Positions 28,901 through 37,175 of a DNA stretch of 64,000 nucleotides are shown one piece after another; the stretch's first letter is position 1; each line of letters begins with the position of its first letter. Source of the DNA: Sphingomonas hominis (GTDB lineage: Bacteria > Pseudomonadota > Alphaproteobacteria > Sphingomonadales > Sphingomonadaceae); NCBI RefSeq assembly GCF_013328205.1, contig NZ_JABULH010000004.1, forward strand, positions 1 through 64,000, read 5' to 3'. The translations under genes and the position numbers were made by a program. The notes beneath the pieces were generated by a model. It was not told the DNA's origin. It ran no database searches and saw only the letters and a list, made by a program, of their open reading frames with translations.

Positions 28901-29317
28901 CAGCAGCAGCTCGATCCGAATGACCCGAACGTGGCCGCTGGGATCATCTCGAACGTCGATACCAGCCGATTGCCGCTACAGGGCTTGTCCAAGCACCAGT
29001 TCAACATCGGGCCGTTCTACCAGCGCAACGGGCTGGAGCTACGCGCGGCGTATAACTGGCGGTCACGCAATTTGCTGACGATCCGCGACGTGATTACGCC
29101 CAACGCGCCGGTCTACGCCGAATCCTACGGCCAGTTCGACGCGTCGGCCTTCGTCGCGGTGACGCCGGAAGTGCGGCTGGGCATTCAAGGCGTAAATTTG
29201 ACCAACTCGATTACGCGCACGTCCTACGTGATCAACGACGATCTTCTGACCAGGCCACGCAACTGGTTCATCGCTGATCGCCGCATCACCTTCTCGGTAC
29301 GCGCGTCGTTCAAGTAA
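25949..29317 (+). CDS. TonB-dependent receptor 1 (large, carbohydrate type)
   Basis: A 1122-residue outer-membrane receptor. A signal peptide (about residues 1-32, ending in VVAVARP) is followed by a Gln/Ala/Ser-rich linker to about residue 95, then the plug (EDVVVTGIRRSLQSAQAIK, SEDIGALPDRSVTEALQRVPGVSISR, VVVRGLTYTRSEINGRD, GTVNLRTR) and a 22-strand barrel ending in a typical aromatic/charged C-terminus RRITFSVRASFK. The sequence EDIGxxPD...LQRVPGVSI marks the Caulobacter/sphingomonad group that imports plant oligosaccharides. ATG 25949 is chosen over an upstream TTG. The operator 22 bp upstream and the GH67/GH10 genes downstream on the other strand favour xylo-oligosaccharides as ligand, by inference. 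No SusD partner is present. Confidence 0.92.
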   Translation: MQVNSIKSRTFGRMAMLKGGASITALCLAAVPVVAVARPAIVQEDAAAQSASRTVSSDAAASMQGQGQLQSQPSANAQVPSGGAEVTPVEEATATPQEAAANEDVVVTGIRRSLQSAQAIKKNSDVVVDSISSEDIGALPDRSVTEALQRVPGVSISRFSAGVDPDHFSTEGSGVVVRGLTYTRSEINGRDSFSANNGRGLSFADVPAELLGGVDVFKSPSADMIEGGIAGTVNLRTRLPFDSTGFTAGGTLENNYGDFVKKSAPTVSVLLSDRWQTGIGQFGLLGSFVRSQIRSRADSVQISNWGERVLTSTGALLQPLDANNNPNLGTTVYVPRGAATRSQEFNRTRYGYSAAGQFRSNDERLTATAQFLRSDSREAWTENSIEVATDNVLAAGDSQPFPGTSFTFDDDNAFTSGLITGPNGYRADQDPANGGDLRTPTNGLQSNNIARGNRSRFVTNDASFNVKWQPTERLGVTVDYQHVWSKVKVTDLTVWGTTYQNADIRLDGTKPAFVNFVPVTNEPNNYQNAAHPSYLDPYNSFYRSAMDHIEDSAGNEDSARIDLDYSFPEESWINSIRAGYRFSDRQNEARSTAYNWGVLSEIWGGGTDASGASVGAGGPVWFDRPVDGNPATRTAGSTAPQEAFLYDNFFRGKANDPSNGGRLFYPGQLLQDYGSAVQQVSQIASEWRGFTSTNSGADGWVPLAARSGVIAGTPFRPGEVNPVSERNNAAYFLVRFGNDLSNGWNLSGNVGVRYTKTRRISSGFFSFNNQAFNCVAPTDGSAISRFCALPDATRAAAAAFQNGTLVLNNARVTYDYFLPSFNVKLAVGGGLQFRAAFNKSVAPPDFGLTRSFYNIGLNTSDQTILFNGAPVAIFDVGNPNLKPVRGDNYDLTAEWYFSSVGQLTFSAFAKNLYGVQSVGTQRLSFTNNGATFDAIVTTPLNSEETGKVRGFEVGYQQTYGFLPSVLGGLGLSANYTFVHSSGVSQQQLDPNDPNVAAGIISNVDTSRLPLQGLSKHQFNIGPFYQRNGLELRAAYNWRSRNLLTIRDVITPNAPVYAESYGQFDASAFVAVTPEVRLGIQGVNLTNSITRTSYVINDDLLTRPRNWFIADRRITFSVRASFK

Positions 29318-29346
29318 GCGGAAGCGGGGGGCGCCTCCGTGAGCGG

Positions 29347-29382
29347 ACGCGGGGTATTCGGTGCATGCCGGATGCCCCGCGT
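29347..29382. terminator. long hairpin downstream of TonB receptor 1
   Basis: Within the 226-bp gap between convergent receptor and GH10 genes. Two 15-base arms (starting ACGCGGGG, ending CCCCGCGT) pair with two G-T positions around a 6-base loop TGCATG. There is no T run, so it may end transcription with Rho or protect the mRNA end. Nothing else is recognised in this gap. Confidence 0.4.
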
Positions 29383-29543
29383 TCGTGCTGTCGGAAGCCT
29401 GCTAGATTTGCGGGGCTAGTACGAGCCAGCGCCGAAGCGCCGATCCGGCGTGGCGCGAGCGATCGAAGAGCTCGTCAGCACCTGTCAGCCAATTCCCATC
29501 CACAACACCGGTGGTCCGCATAGTCCCCGTCGTTGCGGGTACG

Positions 29544-30731
29544 TCAGGCTCTCGGCGGCGCTGCGGTGATCGCAGCCGCGATCGCGGAACGCATCGGCTT
29601 GGCCTTGAAGTTTGCGTCGTAGGGGCAAGGGCGGCGCGCGGCCTTGTCCTTGCGCGGCTCGAACCCTTCGATCCAGCTGTAGCGATCGGTCATGCCCCAC
29701 AGCAGAATGTCGCGCAGCGACGGATAGGACAGCATGACGTCGAGATAGCCTCTCGTGAAATCCGCAACGGCGTGGTCGCGCACGGCGATGTCGGCGGGCA
29801 GCGCATTGTCGCGCACGTCGAGTTCGGTAATGACGAGGTCGTAACCCATGGCCGTCACCGCATCGAGGAAGCGGTGCCACTCGCCCTCGAGTGAAGCGAC
29901 GCTGACACGCGCATCGACGCCCTGCGTGACGATATGCGATTGCACGCCCAGCGCGTCGACGGGGACGCCGCGTGCCTTGAAGCCTTCGAGCAGCCTGAGC
30001 ACGCCGGCGCGGTGCGTGGCGTTACCCGGCTCCCAGCTCATGTAATCGTTGTAGACCAGTTGCGCGTTCGGCGCGGCGGCGCGCGCAGCGCGGAACGTCA
30101 GGTCGAGCGTTTCCTGTGGGCTGCCCAGCGCGCGCGACAATGCCGTATCGTAGAGCGTGCCGTCCGCGGGGTTCACCGCCTCGTTGACGACATCGTAGCT
30201 GCGGATGCGGGCATTGTAGCGCTTGCACACCGTGTCGATGTGGCCGACGAGCAGATCGTGCGCCGCCCGCGACGGATTGGCGCCGAAATCGTGCGCTTCC
30301 TCCCACGCCGGCATCCATTTGGGTTGATGCCACAGCAGATTGTGGCCACGCACCGGAAGCCCGACCTTTTCCGCCCAGCCGATCATTGCATCGAGGCGGG
30401 TGAAGTCGAACCGCGTCGCGCTCGGCCGGATCGCCTGCCACTTCATCTCATTCTCGGGCACCAGGATGCCGCAGTCGCGGCGGAGCAGCGCCGCGTAAGC
30501 TGGGTTGGCGAACGATCCGCGGTCCGCGCCCGGTCGGCCCCAGGCGAAGCATGACCCGATGCGCAGGCCGCGGGCGGCGGCGAGTGCCTGTAGTCCGCCA
30601 GCCGGCGGGGAGCCGGTCGAAGCGTCGTCAGCCAGCATCGCGCGCGCGAACGCTTCCGTCCGGGGTCCTGGCTGCGCCGCGGCGGCCAGACCGGCTAGCG
30701 TGTACAATCCTTCGCGTCGGGTGATCGCCAT
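29544..30731 (-). CDS. GH10 endo-1,4-beta-xylanase
   Basis: A 395-residue GH10 TIM-barrel xylanase that cleaves the xylan main chain with retention. The acid/base is Glu184 (SYDVVNEAV) and the nucleophile Glu303 (VITELDVRD). Other family blocks are ENEMKWQAIRP (94-103), GHNLLWHQPKWMP (129-141) and NDYMSWEP. The N-terminus has a twin-arginine motif TRREGLYTLAG followed by Ala-rich residues, so export by Tat is likely. The ATG at 30731 is preferred because AGGAG then stands seven bases away; the ATG at 30737 would nearly touch it. It follows the GH67 gene by 103 bp on the same strand. GH10 enzymes tolerate glucuronyl and arabinosyl substituents, fitting the neighbouring GH67. Confidence 0.93.
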   Translation of the reverse strand: MAITRREGLYTLAGLAAAAQPGPRTEAFARAMLADDASTGSPPAGGLQALAAARGLRIGSCFAWGRPGADRGSFANPAYAALLRRDCGILVPENEMKWQAIRPSATRFDFTRLDAMIGWAEKVGLPVRGHNLLWHQPKWMPAWEEAHDFGANPSRAAHDLLVGHIDTVCKRYNARIRSYDVVNEAVNPADGTLYDTALSRALGSPQETLDLTFRAARAAAPNAQLVYNDYMSWEPGNATHRAGVLRLLEGFKARGVPVDALGVQSHIVTQGVDARVSVASLEGEWHRFLDAVTAMGYDLVITELDVRDNALPADIAVRDHAVADFTRGYLDVMLSYPSLRDILLWGMTDRYSWIEGFEPRKDKAARRPCPYDANFKAKPMRSAIAAAITAAPPRA

Positions 30732-30834
30732 GGTCATGCTCCTGTAATTGCTGGCGTGAGACCGCGCGCGGTGCCGCGACCATCGGGTAAGGTGGCCGCG
30801 CTGCCGGCCTGGTGAGCGAGCCGCTGCCGCTCCG

Positions 30835-32964
30835 TCACTGCGGATTGCCAGGTGCGTGGGGAAAGCGCTGCGCCTCGTACCAGCGCACATCGTGCGCGGG
30901 CGGGCGCGTACCGGCGGGCAGGGGCAAGCCGTTGATCGACGACCAGTAAGCGATGCTGGCATCGCGCCACCACGCGGCTTCGCGCGCCTGGATGTCCAGA
31001 AACGTCGCGGTCTTTTCCCAGCGTTCGGCGTCGACTTGCGGGCGCAAGCCGTTCCATTGTCGGCGCATGTCGCCCACCTGCGCGACACCGGCGTCGTAGC
31101 GCTGCACGAGCTCGGTCCACAATGTCCGGCCAGAGGGCATCGGATGATCCCAGCGCAGATGGTGAAACCACAGCAGCTCGCTCGGCGGTGTCGTCGCCGG
31201 GTTGGACAGCTGTCGCGCGAGCGCCGGGGCATATTGCGCGACCGCGTTGCTGCCGCTCGCGGTCCGGTCGAAGCCGATGCCGTTGCGGTCGGCGCGGTGA
31301 TAATAGACCGGGTTCCACTCGGGCCGTTTCAGGCCGGACACCCACGGCTCCGGCCCATAATGATGCCCGGTCGCCATCAGGTGCGCGAGCCCGAGCGGGG
31401 TCATGTAGTCGACCACTGCCTCGCGCGAAGGCATCATCATCGTGGCGACCCGCTTGGCGATCGCGGGCGCGAAGGTCATCGCCGCCCACTCGCGCGCGAT
31501 CGCGCGCGGATCGAGCGCGGGATCCCACGCCAGCCGGCCGAACGCGTACCAGTTTGCCTGGTTGAAGGTCGATCCGCTCCAGTCGCGATCGCGTCCGACG
31601 TTGGCGACCCCGGCGATCCCGGTCAGCCGATGATGCTCGATCGATCCATCGATGATCCGGGCCACGGTCGATCCCGAGCCATGCGCCATCGTGTCCGCGC
31701 GCAACGTTTCGGCGAACAAGGGGCCGAGATACGCCAGATGCGTCGCTTGCCCGAGATATTCCTTGGTGATCTGAAATTCGGGCATCAGCGCGGTGCGCGG
31801 CATCGCACCGAACAGGGGATGGAAGGGCTCACGCGGCTGAAAATCGATCGCGCCGTTCTTGACCTGAACGATCACGTTGTCGGCGAACTGCCCGTCGAGC
31901 GGCTTGAATTCGGTCCACGCCTGCTTTGCGCGATCGTCGGGGTCGGTGTCGGCGTAAACGAAGGCGCGCCACATGATGACGCCACCGTGTGGGCGGACCG
32001 CGGCGGCCAACATGTTCGCGCCATCGGCGTGGCTGCGGTGATAGTCGCGCGGACCCGGCTGTCCCTCGCTGTTGGCCTTGACCAGGAAGCCGCCGAAGTC
32101 GGGAATGGCCCGGTATATCTCGTCCGCCTTGGCGCGCCACCAGGCGGCGACGCGTGGGTCGAGCGGGTCGGCGCTCGCCAGTCCGCCCAGCTCGATCGGC
32201 GCGGAGAAGCGTGCGGAGAGATAAACCTTGATGCCGTACGGGCGAAATATGTCGGCGAGCGCCGCCGCCTTCGCGATGTAGCGCGCGGTGAGGGTGTCGG
32301 CGCTCGCGTTGACGTTGTTGAGCACCACGCCGTTGATGCCGATCGAGGCATTGGCCCGCGCGTAATCGGTGTAGCGCGGATCACGATAGTCGGGCAGCGT
32401 CCACCAGTCCCACAGCGACTGACCAGCGTAGCCGCGCTCCACGCTGCCATCGAGATTGTCCCAATGGTCAAGGATGCGCAGGTGAACGCGCGGGGCTGAC
32501 GACAGCGCGATGCGACGCGGATCGCCGCCGGTGTACAGGTGGCGCAACAGCGCGAAGCTGCCGTACAAGGCCCCGCGCTCGGTGTTGGCGGTGACCAAGG
32601 TGACGCGCGCGCGGGCAAGTGTTACGGTTCGGACCAGGTAACCCTCGTCACCCAGCAGTGCGAGCGGCAGGTCGAGGGCCCGCACGTCCGGGTCGCCAGC
32701 GGTGGCGACGACTATGGGACCAAGCATCGCCACCTGCGCGGTACTCAGCCCCGCCAGTGCGCGACGCAACTCATCGGCGGCGGCGACCATCATTCGGGAG
32801 CTCGATCGCGTGTCGATCCGGGGTGAGACGCGAGGCGCGCCGGACGAGGACACAGATGTTCGGTAGCGCAGCCACAGGTCGTAACCGTCCTCGGCGCGCG
32901 CGTAGCCGGCAGAGAGGCACGCCGCGGCGATCATCAGCATTCGTGAAGCGAGCGTGATCATCAT
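30835..32964 (-). CDS. aguA: GH67 alpha-glucuronidase
   Basis: A 709-residue secreted GH67 enzyme that removes (4-O-methyl-)glucuronic acid from the non-reducing end of aldouronic acids made by GH10 xylanase. Family blocks are ILDHWDNLDGSVERGYAG, LVKANSEGQPGPRDYHRSHADGAN (Glu300), EFKPLDGQFADNVIVQ, QVKNGAIDFQPREP (Glu379), ATHLAYLGP and YHRADRNGIGFDR. A signal peptide covers about the first 24 residues (ending in GYARA). GGGAGG lies directly before the ATG at 32964; a second ATG at 32961 is equally possible, and a longer start at 33012 would overlap the operator. It is first in an operon with GH10 and divergent from a GH3 gene. The exact role of each candidate acid was not verified. Confidence 0.92.
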   Translation of the reverse strand: MMITLASRMLMIAAACLSAGYARAEDGYDLWLRYRTSVSSSGAPRVSPRIDTRSSSRMMVAAADELRRALAGLSTAQVAMLGPIVVATAGDPDVRALDLPLALLGDEGYLVRTVTLARARVTLVTANTERGALYGSFALLRHLYTGGDPRRIALSSAPRVHLRILDHWDNLDGSVERGYAGQSLWDWWTLPDYRDPRYTDYARANASIGINGVVLNNVNASADTLTARYIAKAAALADIFRPYGIKVYLSARFSAPIELGGLASADPLDPRVAAWWRAKADEIYRAIPDFGGFLVKANSEGQPGPRDYHRSHADGANMLAAAVRPHGGVIMWRAFVYADTDPDDRAKQAWTEFKPLDGQFADNVIVQVKNGAIDFQPREPFHPLFGAMPRTALMPEFQITKEYLGQATHLAYLGPLFAETLRADTMAHGSGSTVARIIDGSIEHHRLTGIAGVANVGRDRDWSGSTFNQANWYAFGRLAWDPALDPRAIAREWAAMTFAPAIAKRVATMMMPSREAVVDYMTPLGLAHLMATGHHYGPEPWVSGLKRPEWNPVYYHRADRNGIGFDRTASGSNAVAQYAPALARQLSNPATTPPSELLWFHHLRWDHPMPSGRTLWTELVQRYDAGVAQVGDMRRQWNGLRPQVDAERWEKTATFLDIQAREAAWWRDASIAYWSSINGLPLPAGTRPPAHDVRWYEAQRFPHAPGNPQ

Positions 32965-33011
32965 CCTCCCGCCGACCACCGATGCATTGCAATGCTCGGT
33001 CCGATTCAGCA

Positions 33012-33025
33012 TGGTATCGCTATCA
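33012..33025. promoter_or_regulatory. LacI-type operator between GH67-GH10 and GH3
   Basis: TGGTATCGCTATCA, a near-perfect palindrome in the 112-bp divergent region, 48 bp from the GH67 start and 51 bp before the GH3 start, so it can control both directions. Confidence 0.75.
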
Positions 33026-33076
33026 CGGCGACCGGCGCATTAGCAATGACGCCCACGTCGCACACGGGAGGATCGC

Positions 33077-35473
33077 ATGTCGGGCACCAACAATTCAGCG
33101 ACGCTGTCGCGGCGTAGCCTGCTGCGCTGGACTGGGTCCACGGCGCTCGTCGCGCTCACGTCGGGCGTGCTCGCCGCGGCCGAGCCGCGCGCGATCTACC
33201 GCGACCCTCGCGCGCCGACCGATCTACGCGTGCGTGACCTGCTCGGGCGCATGACGCTGGAGGAGAAGGTCGCGCAGCTGATCGCGCTGTGGGGAACCAA
33301 GTCGGAGGTGATGCAGCCGGGCGGGCTGGCGTTCGATCCTGCGCGCGCGAGCGCAGCCTACCCGGCCGGCTTCGGTCAGGTGACGCGTCCGTCCGACCTG
33401 CGCGGCGGGCCGGAGATCGCGGCAGTGGCGGGGGGCACCGGTGCACGCTTCCGCGGATCGGCGTCGACGATCGCCTTCGTCAACGCGGTGCAGCGCTGGG
33501 CACGCGAGGAGACGCGTCTCGGCATCCCGGTCATCTTCCACGAGGAAGCGCTGCACGGCTACATGGCGGCGGGCGCGACCATGTTCCCGCAAGCGATTGC
33601 GCTGGCAGGTACGTTCGATCGCGATTTGATGCGCCGCGTGCAGGGCGTGATCGGCGGCGAGGTGCGCGCGCACGGCAGCCACCTGGCCCTGTCGCCCGTC
33701 GTCGACATCGCGCGCGACCCGCGCTGGGGGCGTATCGAGGAAACGTTCGGCGAGGACCCGTATCTGTGCGGCGAGATGGGTGTCGCGGCGGTTCAGGGCC
33801 TGCAAGGGGAAGGCGAGACGCTCGCGCCGGGGAAGGTGTTCGCGACGCTGAAGCACATGACCGGGCACGGACAGCCGCAGGCGGGCAATAACATCGGCCC
33901 CGCGCCGCTGGGTGAGCGCGAGCTGCGCGAGAGCTTCTTTCCGCCGTTCCGCGCGGTGGTGACGCGCACCGGGATCGGCGCGGTGATGCCGTCATACAAC
34001 GAGATCGACGGCGTCCCGAGTCACGCCAACCGCTGGTTGCTCGGCAACGTGCTGCGCGGTGAATGGGGGTTCAAGGGTGCCGTGGTCAGCGATTATGGCG
34101 CGATCGAGGAGCTGGAAACGATCCATCACGTGGCGCCAACTCGCGAGGCGGCGGCACGCGCCGCACTGCGCGCGGGCGTCGACAGCGCGCTGCCCGATGG
34201 GCTCGCCTATCGCACGCTGGCGGCGCAGGTGCGGGCGGGAACCGTGGCGATCGCCGATGTCGACACCGCGTGCGCGCGTATCCTGGCGATGAAGTTTCAC
34301 GCCGGTCTGTTCGAGCAGCCGTTCGTCGACGCAGGCGCGGCCGAGCGGCTGACCGGCAATGCGCCGGCGCGCGCGCTGGCGCTGGAGGCCGCGCGCAAGT
34401 CGCTGTGCCTGTTGACCAACGACGGCACGCTGCCGCTCCGCCCTGCGGGACGGATTGCCGTCATCGGACCCAACGCGGCGGTCGCGCGGCTAGGCGGCTA
34501 TTCCGCGCCGCCGCGCCAGGCCGTGTCGCTGCTCGACGGCGTTCGCGCGCTGGTCGGCAACGCGGCTGAGGTGGTCCACGCGCAGGGTGTGTTCATCACC
34601 AGAAGCGAGGACCGCTCCGCCGACGCGGTGCTGCTCGCCGACCCGGCGGCGAACCGCGCACTGATCGCCGAAGCGGTGGAGCTGGCGCGCGGCGCCGACG
34701 CGATCGTCCTCGCGATCGGCGACACCGAGCAGACCAGCCGTGAGGGGTTTGCCAGCACGCATCTGGGCGACCGCACGACGCTCGACCTGGTGGGCGAGCA
34801 GAATGCCTTGTTCGACGCGCTGCACGCGCTCGGCAAGCCGATCGTCGTCGCGGCGATCAACGGACGCCCGACGAGTTGGCCGGGCGTCGTGGCGCACGCG
34901 AACGCAATCCTCGAATGCTGGTATCCGGGGCAGGAGGGCGGAACCGCGATGGCCGAGGCGCTATTCGGGCGCATCAATCCCGGCGCCAAACTGCCCGTCA
35001 CGGTCGTTCGCGAGGTCGGACAGGTGCCGTTTTACTATAACCGCAAGCCGTCGACGCAGCGCGGTTATCTCTTCGCCGACACCGCGCCCTTGTTCCCCTT
35101 CGGACACGGGCTCAGCTACACGACGTTCGATGTCGGCGCGCCGCAACTGTCGGCAGCGCGTATCGCGCGGGCGGGCTCGGTTACCGTATTGGTCGAGGTC
35201 GCCAACACCGGCACGCGCGCCGGGGACGAGGTGGTGCAGCTCTACGTCCACGACCTGGTCGCGTCGGTCGCGCGGCCGGTGCTGGAGCTGAAAGGGTTCG
35301 AGCGCGTGACTCTCGCACCGGGCGAACGCCGTATGGTGCGTTTCACGCTAAGCCCGGACGCGTTCGCCCTGTGGGACGACACGATGCGCGAGGTGGTCGA
35401 GCCAGGTCAATTCCACATCATGGCCGGCCCCAGCTCCGCGCAGTTGAAGACGGCCGTGCTCGAGATCGTTTGA
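33077..35473 (+). CDS. GH3 glycosidase (beta-glucosidase/beta-xylosidase)
   Basis: A 798-residue three-domain GH3 enzyme: (beta/alpha)8 barrel, alpha/beta sandwich and C-terminal fibronectin-III-like domain (SVTVLVEVANTGTRAGDEVVQLYVHD). The nucleophile is Asp339 in VVSDYGAIEE. The substrate-binding blocks PVIFHEEALHG, DPRWGRIEETFGEDPYL and LKHMTGHG are present. The N-terminus SRRSLLRWTGSTALVAL has twin arginines, so Tat export to the periplasm is likely. GGGAGG precedes the ATG. Upregulation with GH67-GH10 through the shared operator suggests action on xylo-oligosaccharides, but GH3 activity cannot be told from sequence. It converges with the GH43 gene at 35529 across 55 bp. Confidence 0.9.
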   Translation: MSGTNNSATLSRRSLLRWTGSTALVALTSGVLAAAEPRAIYRDPRAPTDLRVRDLLGRMTLEEKVAQLIALWGTKSEVMQPGGLAFDPARASAAYPAGFGQVTRPSDLRGGPEIAAVAGGTGARFRGSASTIAFVNAVQRWAREETRLGIPVIFHEEALHGYMAAGATMFPQAIALAGTFDRDLMRRVQGVIGGEVRAHGSHLALSPVVDIARDPRWGRIEETFGEDPYLCGEMGVAAVQGLQGEGETLAPGKVFATLKHMTGHGQPQAGNNIGPAPLGERELRESFFPPFRAVVTRTGIGAVMPSYNEIDGVPSHANRWLLGNVLRGEWGFKGAVVSDYGAIEELETIHHVAPTREAAARAALRAGVDSALPDGLAYRTLAAQVRAGTVAIADVDTACARILAMKFHAGLFEQPFVDAGAAERLTGNAPARALALEAARKSLCLLTNDGTLPLRPAGRIAVIGPNAAVARLGGYSAPPRQAVSLLDGVRALVGNAAEVVHAQGVFITRSEDRSADAVLLADPAANRALIAEAVELARGADAIVLAIGDTEQTSREGFASTHLGDRTTLDLVGEQNALFDALHALGKPIVVAAINGRPTSWPGVVAHANAILECWYPGQEGGTAMAEALFGRINPGAKLPVTVVREVGQVPFYYNRKPSTQRGYLFADTAPLFPFGHGLSYTTFDVGAPQLSAARIARAGSVTVLVEVANTGTRAGDEVVQLYVHDLVASVARPVLELKGFERVTLAPGERRMVRFTLSPDAFALWDDTMREVVEPGQFHIMAGPSSAQLKTAVLEIV

Positions 35474-35499
35474 GGCGGGCGAGGGTAGCGCCGGTGCGT

Positions 35500-35516
35500 C
35501 GGGGAGCGGTTCCCCG
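35500..35516. terminator. short hairpin between convergent GH3 and GH43 genes
   Basis: CGGGGA / TCCCCG arms with a five-base loop in the 55-bp convergent gap. There is no T run, so it is only a possible terminator. Confidence 0.25.
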
Positions 35517-35528
35517 GGTGCCGCCCGG

Positions 35529-37175
35529 TCACCGGTACCAGGCGTATGGCCCGATCAGCGTTCCCACGAAACCGCCCGCGACGTTGGTGCTGAGAAAGCG
35601 GACATCCACGTCGCGCGCAAGGCTGCGCGTGGCAGCGCCCGTGGCAACGGTGAAGGACATCTGCCCGCCGTTCGCCTCCATCGTCAGCGTGACCGGCCCG
35701 GTTCGGACCGGGGCGGAGGCGACGAGCCGTTCCTTGCCCGCATCGCCGGTATAGAGCGCCACCACGCGTTTGCCGGCCAGCCACGTCACGCCGAAGAACA
35801 GGTAATTGTCGTCGCTCTGCATGGCGACCAGGCCGGCGCGCTCGCCATCCCGATCGGGTGCGAAGCGCAGGGTGGTAGAGATCGTCGCGCGGTGGTGCTG
35901 CTGTCGCCGCGCGACGAAGGCGGGTGCGCCCGAGCGGTCGCCGATCCGGGTCGCGCGCCCTAGCACCAGATTGCCGTCGCTGAGCGTGTAGAGCGGCGCC
36001 CTGGGCGTCCGCACGCCGATCCAGGGTAAGGCGAGCGTGCGACCGTCGAATTCATCGACGTAGGCGAACGCACCGCTGGTCGGCAGCGCGGGGGCGGGGC
36101 TGCGCGGCAGGTTTGGACGCGGCGCGACCAGCGGCACCGGCGTGCCGTGTGGCAGGATCACCGGCCACCCGTCTGTCCACGTCACCGGCAGCAGGAACGT
36201 CTCTCGCCCGATGTTATAGTAATCGCCCGCGTACGGACGCGTGCCGAGAAAGGTCGCGTACCAGTCGCCCTTGGGCGTCTGGACGAACTTGGCGTGCCCC
36301 GTCGAGGTGATCGGATCGGGACGCGCCGGATCAAGGTCGCGCTGCGTCAGAATCGGGTTGCGGGGACCAGGCAGATATGGCCCGAGCAGGGTCTTGGAGC
36401 GGAACACGACCTGCGAATGGTTGACGCTGGTCCCGCCTTCGGCCGCAGTCAGATAGTAATAGCCATCCTTGCGCAGGATGTGCGGCCCTTCGATCCACAC
36501 CGGCTTCTTCGACAAGTCGACGCCGCCATTGATCAATTGCGTACTGGGGCCCGTCATCTTGCGTGCGCGCCAGTCGAACTCCTGTATCCAGATCGCGCGG
36601 TGGCCGTCGTAGCGGGCCGGCTCGCTCGGTGCGCGATTGTTGACGATATAGGCGCGGTCACCCTCCCACAGGATCGACGGATCGATCCCCTCGAACGGCA
36701 GCCACGTCGGGTTCGACCACGGCCCCGCCGGGCTCTTCGCCGTGATGACGTAGTTTCCGCCACACTCGACGCAGGTGTTGACGATGTAGAACAGCCCATC
36801 GTGGAATGAGATGTCGGGCGCGAATACCGCCTGCGACGTGCGCATGTTGGTGAAGTCGAGCTGGTCCGGCCGGTCGATCGCGTTGCCGATCTGCGTCCAG
36901 GCAACGAGGTCCTTTGAGTGGAAGATCGGCAGTCCGGGAAAGTGCGCGAATGATGAGAGGACCAGATAGTAATCGTCACCGACGCGGGTGATCGAGGGAT
37001 CGGGATAATAGCCGGACAGGATCGGGTTGCGGTACTGATCGGGCCCGACTGTCACGCGCTGCTGCGCGCGGCCGTCGTAACTGAAGCGGCTGAACCGCGG
37101 TGCTTCGCTCGCGGCGGCGAGCGTGCCGGTACCGGTGAGCAGCAGTGCTAGCAGCGGCCGGATCGCGGCGCTCAC
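35529..37175 (-). CDS. secreted GH43 glycosidase with C-terminal beta-sandwich
   Basis: A 548-residue, two-domain GH43 enzyme. The propeller has Asp59 (SGYYPDPSI), Asp165 (EGIDPSILW) and Glu229 (VWIEGPHIL). A roughly 190-residue C-terminal beta-sandwich from about residue 355 (AYVDEFDGRTLALPWIGVR, TTLRFAPDRDGERAGLVAMQSDDNYLF) is of the type that supports beta-xylosidase/AXH-d3 members. The signal peptide spans residues 1-22. The start is GTG at 37175, overlapping the GH9 stop by GTGA; the longer reading frame upstream is a shadow of GH9. Cotranscription with GH9 is certain from the overlap. Likely activity: beta-xylosidase or doubly-substituted-xylose arabinofuranosidase. Confidence 0.87.
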   Translation of the reverse strand: MSAAIRPLLALLLTGTGTLAAASEAPRFSRFSYDGRAQQRVTVGPDQYRNPILSGYYPDPSITRVGDDYYLVLSSFAHFPGLPIFHSKDLVAWTQIGNAIDRPDQLDFTNMRTSQAVFAPDISFHDGLFYIVNTCVECGGNYVITAKSPAGPWSNPTWLPFEGIDPSILWEGDRAYIVNNRAPSEPARYDGHRAIWIQEFDWRARKMTGPSTQLINGGVDLSKKPVWIEGPHILRKDGYYYLTAAEGGTSVNHSQVVFRSKTLLGPYLPGPRNPILTQRDLDPARPDPITSTGHAKFVQTPKGDWYATFLGTRPYAGDYYNIGRETFLLPVTWTDGWPVILPHGTPVPLVAPRPNLPRSPAPALPTSGAFAYVDEFDGRTLALPWIGVRTPRAPLYTLSDGNLVLGRATRIGDRSGAPAFVARRQQHHRATISTTLRFAPDRDGERAGLVAMQSDDNYLFFGVTWLAGKRVVALYTGDAGKERLVASAPVRTGPVTLTMEANGGQMSFTVATGAATRSLARDVDVRFLSTNVAGGFVGTLIGPYAWYR

